NCBI GenBank assembly: GCA_963742315.1
Contig: CAVULE010000015.1
Coordinates: 372,001-436,000, forward strand
Reading direction: 5' to 3'
DNA: 64,000 bases
DNA from: AV69 sp963742315
GTDB lineage: Bacteria; Verrucomicrobiota; Verrucomicrobiia; Chthoniobacterales; UBA10450
Shown one piece after another: positions 1-6,858 of this stretch; within the stretch, counting starts at the first letter, position 1; each line of letters starts with the position of its first letter. The notes beneath the pieces were generated by a model. The model did no database searches. It was not told the DNA's origin and worked only from the letters and a program-made list of their open reading frames with translations. A program made the translations under genes and the position numbers.

Positions 1-764
1 GTCGTGCCCACCGCGAGGCCCAGGCAGCAGTTGATTATCGTAGCGGTGAAGAGATAGCGTGATACCTGTGACTCTATCTCCTGTGCGATGGAGACCGCTC
101 GTTTCTTATCAGAGAGCGTAGGAAGTAGCTTGATCAGCTTTCCGATGAAGACGCCATCATAGGCGAGAAGGAAGTAGAGCAGAATCAGAAGTAAAACCGA
201 GCTGGTAACGAACTCCGGAGTGCGCACGTAAAGGGTTTCAGTAATGGGATGACGTTTCACTTCTACCGCCATCTTGGAGCCGGAATCAGGAGTAGCTATT
301 TTTTCAATTTCACCGCTCGCTTTCGCCACCTCGGCCATCGATCGCTTCATTGGAAGAAGCTTGTACTCCAGTTCCCGCAAGCCATCCGGCGCTTTCGCCA
401 GCCAGCCGGCGGCCGGCGTCGCCAGCGCTGAAATCCCCAGTGTGATTGCGGCAAGCAGCGTAATCAGGATAAGGGCGGCGCCAAGAAGTGTCGGAATTTT
501 GATCCTGGCGAGTCCGCGCACGATCGGACGGAGTAAATAGCTCAACAGCGACGCCAGCACGATCGGAAGCAACACCGACCGCAGGTAATAAATTGTGTAA
601 AAAACCGCTAGAATGAACAGCCCGGTAAGCGCGAGGGACCGGATATCGAACGGTCTTTCCAGCAGTTCCGCGAGGCGCAATCGCGCCCGGGCAGTAACCT
701 GTTCAGCTTCACTGTCGTCATCGCCTTCGCCGCTAAGTCTTGCCTCCACCGCGGTTGATTCCAT
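1..764 (-). CDS. AI-2E family transporter (PerM/YdiK-like), C-terminus cut by window edge
   Basis: Read from ATG at 764 leftwards, the frame stays open to base 1 (about 254 codons). The N-terminal 35 residues are acidic and cytosolic. Two hydrophobic segments follow at about residues 50-70 (LTGLFILAVFYTIYYL, then VLLPIVLASLLSYLLRPIV) and another near 85-110 (LLGAALILITLLAAITLGI). A soluble loop of about 60 residues comes next, then further membrane helices (SSVLLLILLYFLLAYDGVFIG). This order of two N-terminal helices, a periplasmic loop and a polytopic domain is that of the AI-2E/PerM exporter family (PF01594), usually 350-380 residues, so about a third is missing. The substrate cannot be told from sequence; members include quorum-signal exporters and sodium/proton antiporters. 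It lies 27 bp behind the GreA/GreB-like gene on the same strand, so co-transcription is likely. Confidence 0.85.
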   Translation of the reverse strand, partial: MESTAVEARLSGEGDDDSEAEQVTARARLRLAELLERPFDIRSLALTGLFILAVFYTIYYLRSVLLPIVLASLLSYLLRPIVRGLARIKIPTLLGAALILITLLAAITLGISALATPAAGWLAKAPDGLRELEYKLLPMKRSMAEVAKASGEIEKIATPDSGSKMAVEVKRHPITETLYVRTPEFVTSSVLLLILLYFLLAYDGVFIGKLIKLLPTLSDKKRAVSIAQEIESQVSRYLFTATIINCCLGLAVGT

Positions 765-791
765 TTCTCTTCCTAAATCGAACGGCGGAGA

Positions 792-1256
792 CTATTCGAT
801 CTTCACGATTTTTACGGTGCGGCCGTCTTCCAGAGTGATGCGATCGCCTAGTTGCGATGCGAGAAGCGCTTTGCCGAGCGGCGAAATCCAACTCAATGCG
901 TCAGGCTCGAAATCGAGTTCGTCAACGCCCACGATCGTGTGAGTCTCCGTTTTGTCGTGCGGATCTCTCAAAGTCACGGTTGTGCCGAAGGAAACGCTCT
1001 TCGATGAATCTTCCGGCGGCTCGACGATTTTAACGGATCCGAGAATCTGTTTGAGCTCCGTGATCCGGTTGGGTTCGCCGCCCGCCGCGCACAACGCGTC
1101 CAGCTCAACTTGCAACCGCGCCGCGCCTCGCGCCGTAATATAGTTGACCGCGCCTGGCGGCAAACCCGACGCCGAGCGTTTCCTGCCACTTCGCTCCGGC
1201 GGATCAACATCTTCCCGTATGAAAGCCCTGCTCACTGATGAGAATCGCATCTCCAT
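792..1256 (-). CDS. GreA/GreB-family transcription elongation factor-like protein
   Basis: The encoded protein (about 154 residues from ATG 1256) carries the GreB-type linker GLPPGAVNYITARGAARLQ, a coiled-coil-like stretch around LDALCAAGGEPNRITELKQIL, and a C-terminal FKBP-like domain with FGTTVTLRD, DEPDALSWISPLGKALL-like and GDRITL elements. Gre factors enter the RNA polymerase secondary channel and stimulate transcript cleavage after backtracking. The coiled coil is much shorter than in true GreA (about 160 residues with a long N-terminal hairpin), so it may be a Gre-like or Rnk-like regulator rather than a cleavage factor. ATG codons at 1256 and 1250 are both possible. The frame also opens at a TTG (1307), which I reject for lack of a ribosome site. 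It is first in a two-gene minus-strand unit with the AI-2E transporter. Confidence 0.75.
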   Translation of the reverse strand: MEMRFSSVSRAFIREDVDPPERSGRKRSASGLPPGAVNYITARGAARLQVELDALCAAGGEPNRITELKQILGSVKIVEPPEDSSKSVSFGTTVTLRDPHDKTETHTIVGVDELDFEPDALSWISPLGKALLASQLGDRITLEDGRTVKIVKIE

Positions 1257-1314
1257 GCGACCTTGAGCGTTCAGGCTAAGCTTCGCTTCGCCCCGTGAAA
1301 TCGTCAAATCGGAG

Positions 1315-1378
1315 TTCGATGTTCGGCGTTGGACGTTCGGTGTTTTCTGCCCTGCTCCTTGCTCCCTGCTCCTTGCTC
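1315..1378. repeat. Intergenic microrepeats: TTCGATGTTCGG-type text and a 14-bp tandem repeat
   Basis: Bases 1315-1346 are built of GTTCGATG/GTTCGGCG/GTTGGACG/GTTCGGTG units of about 8 bp. Bases 1350-1378 are two perfect copies of CCCTGCTCCTTGCT plus one base. The tract fills the gap between the divergent Gre-like and asparaginase-domain genes. No protein is encoded. I recall such short text-like repeats from intergenic DNA of soil Verrucomicrobiota, which is one reason for the taxonomic guess. Confidence 0.7.
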
Positions 1379-1410
1379 TCTACTTTCGAGGCGCTCTGCG
1401 CAACGTCACC

Positions 1411-1899
1411 ATGGCCATCCGAATCCTAGTCACCGGCGGCACCTTTGATAAGGAATACAACGAGCACACGGGGGAGCTCTTTTTTAAGGATACTCACATC
1501 GCGGAAATGCTTCGACTGGGACGTTCGCGAGTCGAGATTACGATTCGCACTATCATGATGGTCGACAGCCTCGATATGACCGATACCGATCGCGCCCTCA
1601 TCGTGCAGAACTGTCTGCGGTCGGAGGAGGATCGAATCGTCATTACCCACGGCACCGACACGATGACCGAAACCGCCGCGGCGATTGCGCGGAAAGTGTT
1701 TGGGAAAGCCATCGTCCTTACCGGCGCGATGATTCCATACGCGTTCGGCAGCTCTGACGGCCTCTTCAATCTAGGCAGTGCGCTCTCGTTCGTGCAGGTG
1801 CTGCCGGCTGGGGTTTACATCGCAATGAACGGCCAATGTTTTGCCTGGGACCGCGTCCGCAAAAATCGCGAGCGGGGCGAGTTCGAGGAAATTATCTAG
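1411..1899 (+). CDS. Stand-alone asparaginase N-terminal-domain protein
   Basis: The 162-residue product aligns with the N-terminal domain of type I/II L-asparaginases only. It has ILVTGGTFDKEY at residues 5-16 with the nucleophile threonine at T11 and the lid tyrosine at Y16, THGTDTM at 79-85 holding the T-D pair, and LTGAMIP near residue 105. Full asparaginases are about 330 residues, with active sites completed across a dimer by the C-terminal domain, which is absent here. Single-domain homologues of this size are a known bacterial family of unproven activity, so asparagine hydrolysis should not be assumed. ATG 1411 gives a start directly before the first beta strand. The gene stands alone, and a large hairpin repeat follows at 1952-2008. 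Confidence 0.85.
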   Translation: MAIRILVTGGTFDKEYNEHTGELFFKDTHIAEMLRLGRSRVEITIRTIMMVDSLDMTDTDRALIVQNCLRSEEDRIVITHGTDTMTETAAAIARKVFGKAIVLTGAMIPYAFGSSDGLFNLGSALSFVQVLPAGVYIAMNGQCFAWDRVRKNRERGEFEEII

Positions 1900-1951
1900 C
1901 CTCTCGCAAATAGATTTGGAACTTGAAGCAGGATCGCGGAAAAACATTGAG

Positions 1952-2008
1952 CCCTCACCTGGCGCTGCGCCTCGATCCTCTCCCCCGGGGAGAGGATTGA
2001 GGTGAGGG
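1952..2008. repeat. Long nested inverted repeat (hairpin element)
   Basis: The outer arms CCCTCACCT (1952-1960) and AGGTGAGGG (2000-2008) flank an inner perfect hairpin of 11-bp arms, ATCCTCTCCCC (1975-1985) and its complement (1987-1997), around one base. It lies downstream of the asparaginase-domain gene and downstream of the convergent YjbR-like gene, so it could act as a bidirectional terminator, although no T-run follows. A decayed relative lies at 2839-2870. It resembles the dispersed REP-like palindromes found between genes in many soil bacteria. Confidence 0.75.
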
Positions 2009-2053
2009 TGCGGTGTTAAAATTCGGCGCTGTACTAAGGCGCCTAAATATTTG

Positions 2054-2404
2054 TCAGACAGGCTCGGCCTTTCGCCGAGGTTTGCTCAATCGTTTGGGAG
2101 CTTTCCTCTGCCAGGCCTTCCTCATCGCAGCTTCGAGGACAGGTCGCGTTATTCCCGCCAGAACCACTTGAGTGCTTCCACGGCGACCCCAGCCGCCCGG
2201 CACCGGTTCGAACATTTTGGGATCATGACTGATCATTTCCTGCTGCTCTTCCGGTGAAAGAAGAAGGACACCGCGTCCTTCATTCTGATAACCAAGGGTC
2301 GCGAATATCTTACCGCCGACCCGAAAATCCGGGTGACCCATGTGAGCAGCCTCGACTGCTTCAGGAAAACTGAGCGCGATTTCTCGGAACTGTGCCGCAG
2401 TCAT
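2054..2404 (-). CDS. MmcQ/YjbR-family protein
   Basis: From ATG 2404 the 116-residue protein has the family pattern: FREIALSFPEAVEAAHMGHPDFRVGGKIFATL, then a strand GRGVLLLSPEEQQEMI, a WGRRGSTQV segment, and a basic C-terminal helix ending KRLSKPRRK. The family (PF04237) has a CyaY-like fold and is often labelled DNA-binding; the cellular role is not established. An upstream in-frame start at 2473 would add 23 residues with no family counterpart, and a GGAG sits about 10 nt before ATG 2404, so I prefer the short form. It is divergent from the cupin gene at 2506. Confidence 0.85.
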   Translation of the reverse strand: MTAAQFREIALSFPEAVEAAHMGHPDFRVGGKIFATLGYQNEGRGVLLLSPEEQQEMISHDPKMFEPVPGGWGRRGSTQVVLAGITRPVLEAAMRKAWQRKAPKRLSKPRRKAEPV

Positions 2405-2505
2405 CTCTGCATTCGCTCCGGGTTTGTCATCATACTCGATAAGAAAAGGACCGATCTCGATCGGCGTGCCCAAGAATTTCGCAAGCTTTCTTGTAGATTT
2501 CCACC

Positions 2506-2835
2506 ATGACCTTTATCAATCTCGAGCAGCTGCCGTTTGTCGGGATGTCGTATGAGTTCGTCGGCGAAACTCACGGCGCACCCTTCTCGGCCTACATCGT
2601 CAAGGCTGAGCCCGGGCAAGGCCCGCCGTTGCACAAACATCCCTACGTCGAAGTCGCTTTCACTCTCGAAGGCCGAGCCACCATCACGGTCGGTGACGAA
2701 CAGCGAGAGGTAAAAGCGGGCGGCATTGTCGTCATTCCGGCGAACACGTCGCATCGGTTCGTTAACTCCGGCACCACGATCCTGCGCCAACTCGATATCC
2801 ATGCCAGTCCAAGATTCGTCCAGACTAATTTGTGA
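2506..2835 (+). CDS. Small cupin-domain protein
   Basis: A 109-residue single cupin barrel. The first metal motif is PPLHKHPYVEVAFTLEG with H43, H45 and E49; the second is IPANTSHRF with H83. These give a three-His/one-Glu site, so a bound divalent metal is likely. Single-domain cupins of this type include small isomerases and dioxygenases as well as stress proteins, and the substrate cannot be read from sequence. It is divergently arranged with the YjbR-like gene. The intergenic start region TTTCTTGTAGATTTCCACC carries no strong ribosome site. Confidence 0.85.
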   Translation: MTFINLEQLPFVGMSYEFVGETHGAPFSAYIVKAEPGQGPPLHKHPYVEVAFTLEGRATITVGDEQREVKAGGIVVIPANTSHRFVNSGTTILRQLDIHASPRFVQTNL

Positions 2836-2838
2836 CTC

Positions 2839-2902
2839 TTTCTCCCCGGGAGAGGATGAAGATGAGAACTCCAACCTCTGACTTCTGACCTCTGATCCCT
2901 GT
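2839..2902. repeat. Decayed hairpin copy plus CTCTGA-type microrepeat
   Basis: Bases 2841-2870 (TCTCCCCGGGAGAGGATGAA and onward) match the right half of the 1952-2008 hairpin with several changes. They are followed at about 2872-2902 by CCTCTGACTTCTGACCTCTG-like text, an irregular 6-8 bp repeat. A similar string (TCTTCTAACCTCTGATCTCT) lies at about 49374-49396. Nothing is encoded here; the tract separates the cupin gene from the NmrA-like gene. Confidence 0.6.
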
Positions 2903-2947
2903 CCTCTCGATCTTGCGCTATCTCGTCAGTGAATATAGCAGAAATTT

Positions 2948-3808
2948 ATGAGCAAATCTGTTTTGGTAACGGGCGCGACCGGCACGATCGGGCGCGATGT
3001 CGCGAGGCAACTTTCCGGAAAGGCCGTATCGGTACGCGCGGGGGTTCGCGATCAAGCCAAAGCGAGAAAGGAATTGGCAGACATTGCACTGGTGCCATTC
3101 GACTTTGAAAACGAGAAAACATTTTCCGGGGCCCTCGAAGGTGTCGAGAAAGCTTTTCTTCTGCCGCCGCTGCTGCCAAATCAGCTGGACGTAACGAATA
3201 GGTTCGTCGATGCCGCAAAACGCGCCGGTGTCCGTCACATTGTGAAACTTTCGGCCATCGGTATCGATGACGAGGCCCAGCCCACAGCCATAAAATGGCA
3301 TGGCGCGAATGAACAACACATTCGTGAGTCGGGCGTGGCATTCACGTTTTTGCGGCCGAATTCTTTCATGCAAAATTTCATCACTTACTTTCCTCCACGC
3401 AATGGCATGATTTATCTGCCGTGGGGAAATGGGACGGCCAGCTTTGTCGACACACGCGATATCGCGAGTGTTGCCGCGAAGGCGCTAACAAGCGATGGGC
3501 ACGAAGGAAAATTTTACACGCTCACCGGTCCGGCGACGCTCGGAATTGCCGAGGTAGCACTGATTCTTTCCGAGGTGACGGGGCGTGAGTTTGAGTATGT
3601 CGACGTGCCGGAAGCCGCCGCGCGCAACGGAATGCTTCAAGCGGGGGTTCCGCCGTGGCAGGTAGAGTTGGTAATGGAACTGCACGCAGTCAATAAGCAG
3701 AACCGCTGGAGTGCCGTCACCTCCGACACTGAAAGAGTCACGGGTAATCCCCCAACCGATTTCGGACATTTCGCTCGCGACCACGCTGACAAGTTTCGAG
3801 CGAGCTAA
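2948..3808 (+). CDS. NmrA-like NAD(P)-binding oxidoreductase (atypical SDR)
   Basis: The 286-residue protein opens with VLVTGATGTIGRDVARQL, a TGxxGxxG dinucleotide motif at residues 7-14. It continues with DFENEKTFSGALEGVEKAFLLPP, RHIVKLSAIGID, FLRPNSFMQNF and a C-terminal substrate domain (FYTLTGPATL, VTGREFEYVDVP). That order is diagnostic of NmrA/HSCARG-type atypical SDRs such as the QOR2-like quinone reductases. A classical YxxxK pair is not present in the usual place, which is normal for this family; some members are redox sensors rather than enzymes. It stands alone between convergent repeats and the DUF302 gene. Confidence 0.85.
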   Translation: MSKSVLVTGATGTIGRDVARQLSGKAVSVRAGVRDQAKARKELADIALVPFDFENEKTFSGALEGVEKAFLLPPLLPNQLDVTNRFVDAAKRAGVRHIVKLSAIGIDDEAQPTAIKWHGANEQHIRESGVAFTFLRPNSFMQNFITYFPPRNGMIYLPWGNGTASFVDTRDIASVAAKALTSDGHEGKFYTLTGPATLGIAEVALILSEVTGREFEYVDVPEAAARNGMLQAGVPPWQVELVMELHAVNKQNRWSAVTSDTERVTGNPPTDFGHFARDHADKFRAS

Positions 3809-3926
3809 GTGAACTCAAAGCAGTGCAGCTGCCACAGCGACACCGGGCGCAGGCTGAAAAAGAATGGTGTAAAATCCAGAGCGAATCCTATTACCCGCTC
3901 TGAGCTGTGTTCATCATCAGCGTTGT

Positions 3927-4328
3927 TTATTCCGCAGCCGCCTTCGCTAATGCTTCGACGACTACGATGTTTTGCAGCAACTCTGGCGGCAGGTGGTGTC
4001 GCTTCTGCAAATAGGCGGGACTATTGTAGGTGACCAGGACTTTTCCCTGCGCATCTTCCCAGATCAAAATCTTGAGCGGCAGATCGATGGCAATGCTGGG
4101 CGCCGCCAACATCACGGGAGTGCCGCCTTTTGGGTTCCCGAAAATAAGCAACTTGGCCGGCCGCATTTTCATTCCTACCTTTGCCGCCTCGCCGCTGTGA
4201 TCGACCAGGGCGAAAAGCGTGACGCCTTTGGCTTGCAGAACTCCCTTCAACTTCTCGACTGTTTCGTCTACCGAGTGATTGCTCGGGATATCGATCAGTC
4301 CCTCGCCGTGAGAAGCCTTCATCGACAT
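3927..4328 (-). CDS. DUF302-domain protein
   Basis: The 133-residue product has the DUF302 signature: IPSNHSVDETVEKLKGVLQAKG, VTLFALVDHSGEA, MRPAKLLIFGNPKGGTPVM, PLKILIWEDAQGKVLVTY and a HHLPPELLQNI segment. DUF302 proteins form small dimeric alpha/beta folds of unknown function and are often tied to lipid or sulfur metabolism neighbourhoods. No signal peptide is visible. A second, divergent DUF302 gene lies at 45483-45983. It is 34 bp downstream of the secreted cupin on the same strand, so the two may share a transcript. Confidence 0.88.
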   Translation of the reverse strand: MSMKASHGEGLIDIPSNHSVDETVEKLKGVLQAKGVTLFALVDHSGEAAKVGMKMRPAKLLIFGNPKGGTPVMLAAPSIAIDLPLKILIWEDAQGKVLVTYNSPAYLQKRHHLPPELLQNIVVVEALAKAAAE

Positions 4329-4362
4329 TATGTTTGTCTGACTACTGACTAGTCCGAGCGTA

Positions 4363-4833
4363 CTACTTGCCGGGGTTCGCTACCGCGGCCGGCACGAAAT
4401 CAAACTTTCCCTTACCCTCCTGGTAGAACACGCAATCGCTTCCGGGGCGACAACCGCTTACGTGTAACCAGTTGGCCGGCATCATCACAACCGACCCCGG
4501 TCCGAAATCTCTGGCCGAAGCTGCATCCGGCCCGGTGTACCAAACGCCGCTAATGATCACATTCTTGAGTTCACTGCTATGCGAGTGAAGTGGGTTGTCA
4601 GTTCCGGCAGGAACCTTCCGGATCTGCGTGTACGCTCCCGTCTTCGGATCGCCCGAAAGCACGGCGAATTGCATGCCTTTCCTCTCTGGGAGCTCGGTCC
4701 ATGTGAGATCTGTGAACGACATCATCAGCGGCGTGTCGGCCGATTTTGCAGTGGCAGCCGATTTGTTCGTCTTATCGTCACCTAATGCGGCGGAAAGACT
4801 CACCGCCATTACTAATAGAAAAAGCTTACTCAT
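4363..4833 (-). CDS. Secreted cupin (DUF4437-like)
   Basis: The 156-residue protein begins with a short signal peptide (MSKLFLLVMAVSLSAALG). It then carries a cupin barrel with PLHSHSSELKNVIISG (H83, H85, E88) and MMPANWLHVSGC (H124). Two cysteines (C128 and C134) could form a disulfide after export. The domain matches the DUF4437/ChrR-type cupins that sit in the periplasm and bind metal; the substrate is unknown. A clear GGAGG sits 4-8 nt before ATG 4833. It is probably transcribed with the DUF302 gene behind it. Confidence 0.82.
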   Translation of the reverse strand: MSKLFLLVMAVSLSAALGDDKTNKSAATAKSADTPLMMSFTDLTWTELPERKGMQFAVLSGDPKTGAYTQIRKVPAGTDNPLHSHSSELKNVIISGVWYTGPDAASARDFGPGSVVMMPANWLHVSGCRPGSDCVFYQEGKGKFDFVPAAVANPGK

Positions 4834-4985
4834 GGAGACCTCCTTGATTCTGCAGAACTATCTCGATGCCGGCTAACCTGTCCATCGGTTCTGCACGCGA
4901 TGCCACGCCTGCGCTAGAGTCTCATCGCCAGCCCGCCATTTACGAATCTCACCCGAAAATTTTCCAGTCGTCGCTTCGCGACCAA

Positions 4986-6317
4986 TCAGGAGCGCGCCGA
5001 GAAGAGTCTCCACTCGTCGGGAATACCTTTGAGCTGGTGGATACCGTGATCTTGAAAATTAATTCCGGAACCTGACACGAGATCCTTCACGGTGCCGGAG
5101 ACAAGCACGCCTCCGGGGTCGGCCTTGGCCATGATGCGCGCGCCGGTGTGGACCGCGATGCCGCCGACATTGTCGCCCATCAACTCGCATTCCCCGGTGT
5201 GCACTCCCGCGCGTACTTCGATACCGAGTTGTCTGACCGCGAGCGCAATCGCGAGCGCGCAACGCACCGCTCGCGCCGGACCGTCGAACGTCGCGAGAAA
5301 ACCGTCGCCGGTAGTGTTGGTTTCCTTCCCGCGGAAACGCGCCAATTCCTTTCGCACAATGGCGTAGTACGAGTTCAAAAGATTGCGCCATGCCGTGTCC
5401 CCAAGCTCGGCGGCGCGCTCGGTGGAAGAGGCAATATCAAGAAAGAGCACGGTGGCCAGGATACGATCGGAGGAATCGATCGGACGCTCGCCCGTAATGA
5501 ATTCCTGAATATCTGACAGCACAGTTTCCATGTCATCGAGCATCATCGAGTGGCTGTTACCCGGGTATTCCTTGAATTTTGCGCCCGGAATCCGAGAGGC
5601 CATGTCGCGCGCAGCTTCAACGTTCGCGCACGGATCTCCCGTGCGATTCATCACCAAGGTGGGCGCCTGAATCGACGGCAGAATCGGACGCGTATCGATT
5701 TGCCCGTTCATTTGTTCGTAGGCATGGACCGCGGAAGGATTCGCAGCCGCGCGCATGTAACGAGAAAGGGATTCGATAAAGGCGGGATCCGCGTCCTTAC
5801 CCACGCCGGCGCCGGGGCCGGTGATGTATTCAAAAGAAGGCCAATCGTCGTCAATCATTGCGACCATTCGATCATGCTCTTCCTTCGTCTGTCCCCAGGG
5901 ATGATCGGGGGAGGCAATCCAGCGCGCCTGCGCGCCCCATACCAGAAGCGAATTCACACGTTGCGGGTAAGTGGCGGCGAAGAGACATGCCATGGAGCCG
6001 CCTTCGGAAACGCCGAAAATGTTGGCATGTTCGATGCCGATATCATCCATCACTGCGCGAATGTCATCAGTCCGCTCCTCCAGCGTCGCCATTTTCACCG
6101 GTCGATCGGAAAGGCCGGTGCCGCGTTTGTCGAAACGAATTAGGCGGCAAAACTTGCTGAAGCGTTCGAAGAAAAGAGCCCGTTGCGGTATTTCCCAATC
6201 CAGATCGAGATGCGACATCGTGCCAGGCGCCCACACCACGTCGAACGGTCCAGCGCCAGTAATTTGATAAGCGATGCGCACATCATCGCTGCGCGCGTAC
6301 TTTGTTTTTGGCAGCAC
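4986..6317 (-). CDS. Alpha/beta hydrolase fused to a class III adenylate/guanylate cyclase domain
   Basis: Residues 10-275 form an alpha/beta hydrolase: oxyanion region WAPGTMSH, nucleophile elbow FGVSEGGS (S104), acid D228 (NRTGDP) and H256 (GNSHS). Residues 285-440 form a class III nucleotidyl cyclase: VLFLDIASST with metal ligand D294, NTTGDGFLATFDGP with D338, GDNVGGIAVHTGARI with D382 and R394, and an RLF-type C-terminus. The lysine that usually precedes the TTGDG motif and selects adenine is N334, and the transition-state asparagine is H390. These changes are frequent in hydrolase-cyclase fusions I know from soil bacteria, but they leave the nucleotide product open. The fusion suggests cyclase control by a small ligand or ester. 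It is monocistronic. Confidence 0.9.
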   Translation of the reverse strand: MLPKTKYARSDDVRIAYQITGAGPFDVVWAPGTMSHLDLDWEIPQRALFFERFSKFCRLIRFDKRGTGLSDRPVKMATLEERTDDIRAVMDDIGIEHANIFGVSEGGSMACLFAATYPQRVNSLLVWGAQARWIASPDHPWGQTKEEHDRMVAMIDDDWPSFEYITGPGAGVGKDADPAFIESLSRYMRAAANPSAVHAYEQMNGQIDTRPILPSIQAPTLVMNRTGDPCANVEAARDMASRIPGAKFKEYPGNSHSMMLDDMETVLSDIQEFITGERPIDSSDRILATVLFLDIASSTERAAELGDTAWRNLLNSYYAIVRKELARFRGKETNTTGDGFLATFDGPARAVRCALAIALAVRQLGIEVRAGVHTGECELMGDNVGGIAVHTGARIMAKADPGGVLVSGTVKDLVSGSGINFQDHGIHQLKGIPDEWRLFSARS

Positions 6318-6450
6318 CCGGCCAGCTAAGAGCTAGCACCATTCTTTGGCAAACTTGAAATGCTCGCTTCGACATCGCGAGGCACGGTTTGTTAAATGTC
6401 ATGAGTCGCTCGCATCTGTTGAGGATACGGTGCACGTTTAGTCACTGACA

Positions 6451-6858
6451 ATGGACACCGAGGAAATGGACACAATTCGACATATTCAATTGCGTTGGCT
6501 GCACGGCACATTGGGCGACGTAACCGTGCGCAGCGTTCAGCTGTGGCGGGCGACGCCCCACGCCTGGCGACCGGCGATTAACGCCTTTCGCTGCGAGGCG
6601 GCGGTGAGCATTTGTGTCGATCTGGCTGGTATCGACAAATCGTTGATCGATTTACAGGTCGAGCCGCGGCGAGTTACGGTGCGAGGTTCGCGCGACGCAC
6701 CGGAACCGATTGATCAGGCCGTGCAAATGCTGGCTTTGGAAATTGATTACGGACCTTTTGAGCGACGGGTCGAGCTACCGGCCGAGGTGGACGTGGAACA
6801 GGCTCGCGCGGAACAGGAGAATGGTCTTTTATGGATTTATCTTCCACTGAAACGTTAA
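6451..6858 (+). CDS. Hsp20/alpha-crystallin small heat-shock protein
   Basis: The 135-residue product has an alpha-crystallin domain: AVSICVDLAGIDKSLIDLQVEPRR, VTVRGSRDAPEP, then GPFERRVELPAEVDVEQARAEQENGLLWIYLP. The final strand ends in a leucine/proline pattern in place of the usual IxI tail. Small heat-shock proteins hold unfolding clients for refolding or proteolysis. The gene overlaps the start of lon by 28 bp in another frame, so translation of the two is likely coupled. That places a holdase directly ahead of an ATP-dependent protease. The N-terminal 35 residues are short and aromatic-rich, as expected for client binding. Confidence 0.9.
   Translation: MDTEEMDTIRHIQLRWLHGTLGDVTVRSVQLWRATPHAWRPAINAFRCEAAVSICVDLAGIDKSLIDLQVEPRRVTVRGSRDAPEPIDQAVQMLALEIDYGPFERRVELPAEVDVEQARAEQENGLLWIYLPLKR

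Noticed and set aside
1411..1899. Functional L-asparaginase
   Set aside because: Only the N-terminal domain exists; the C-terminal domain that completes the dimer is absent, so I call it a domain protein only.
5550..6143. Open plus-strand frame of 197 codons
   Set aside because: It is the antisense of the hydrolase-cyclase gene, whose domains and catalytic residues are unambiguous.
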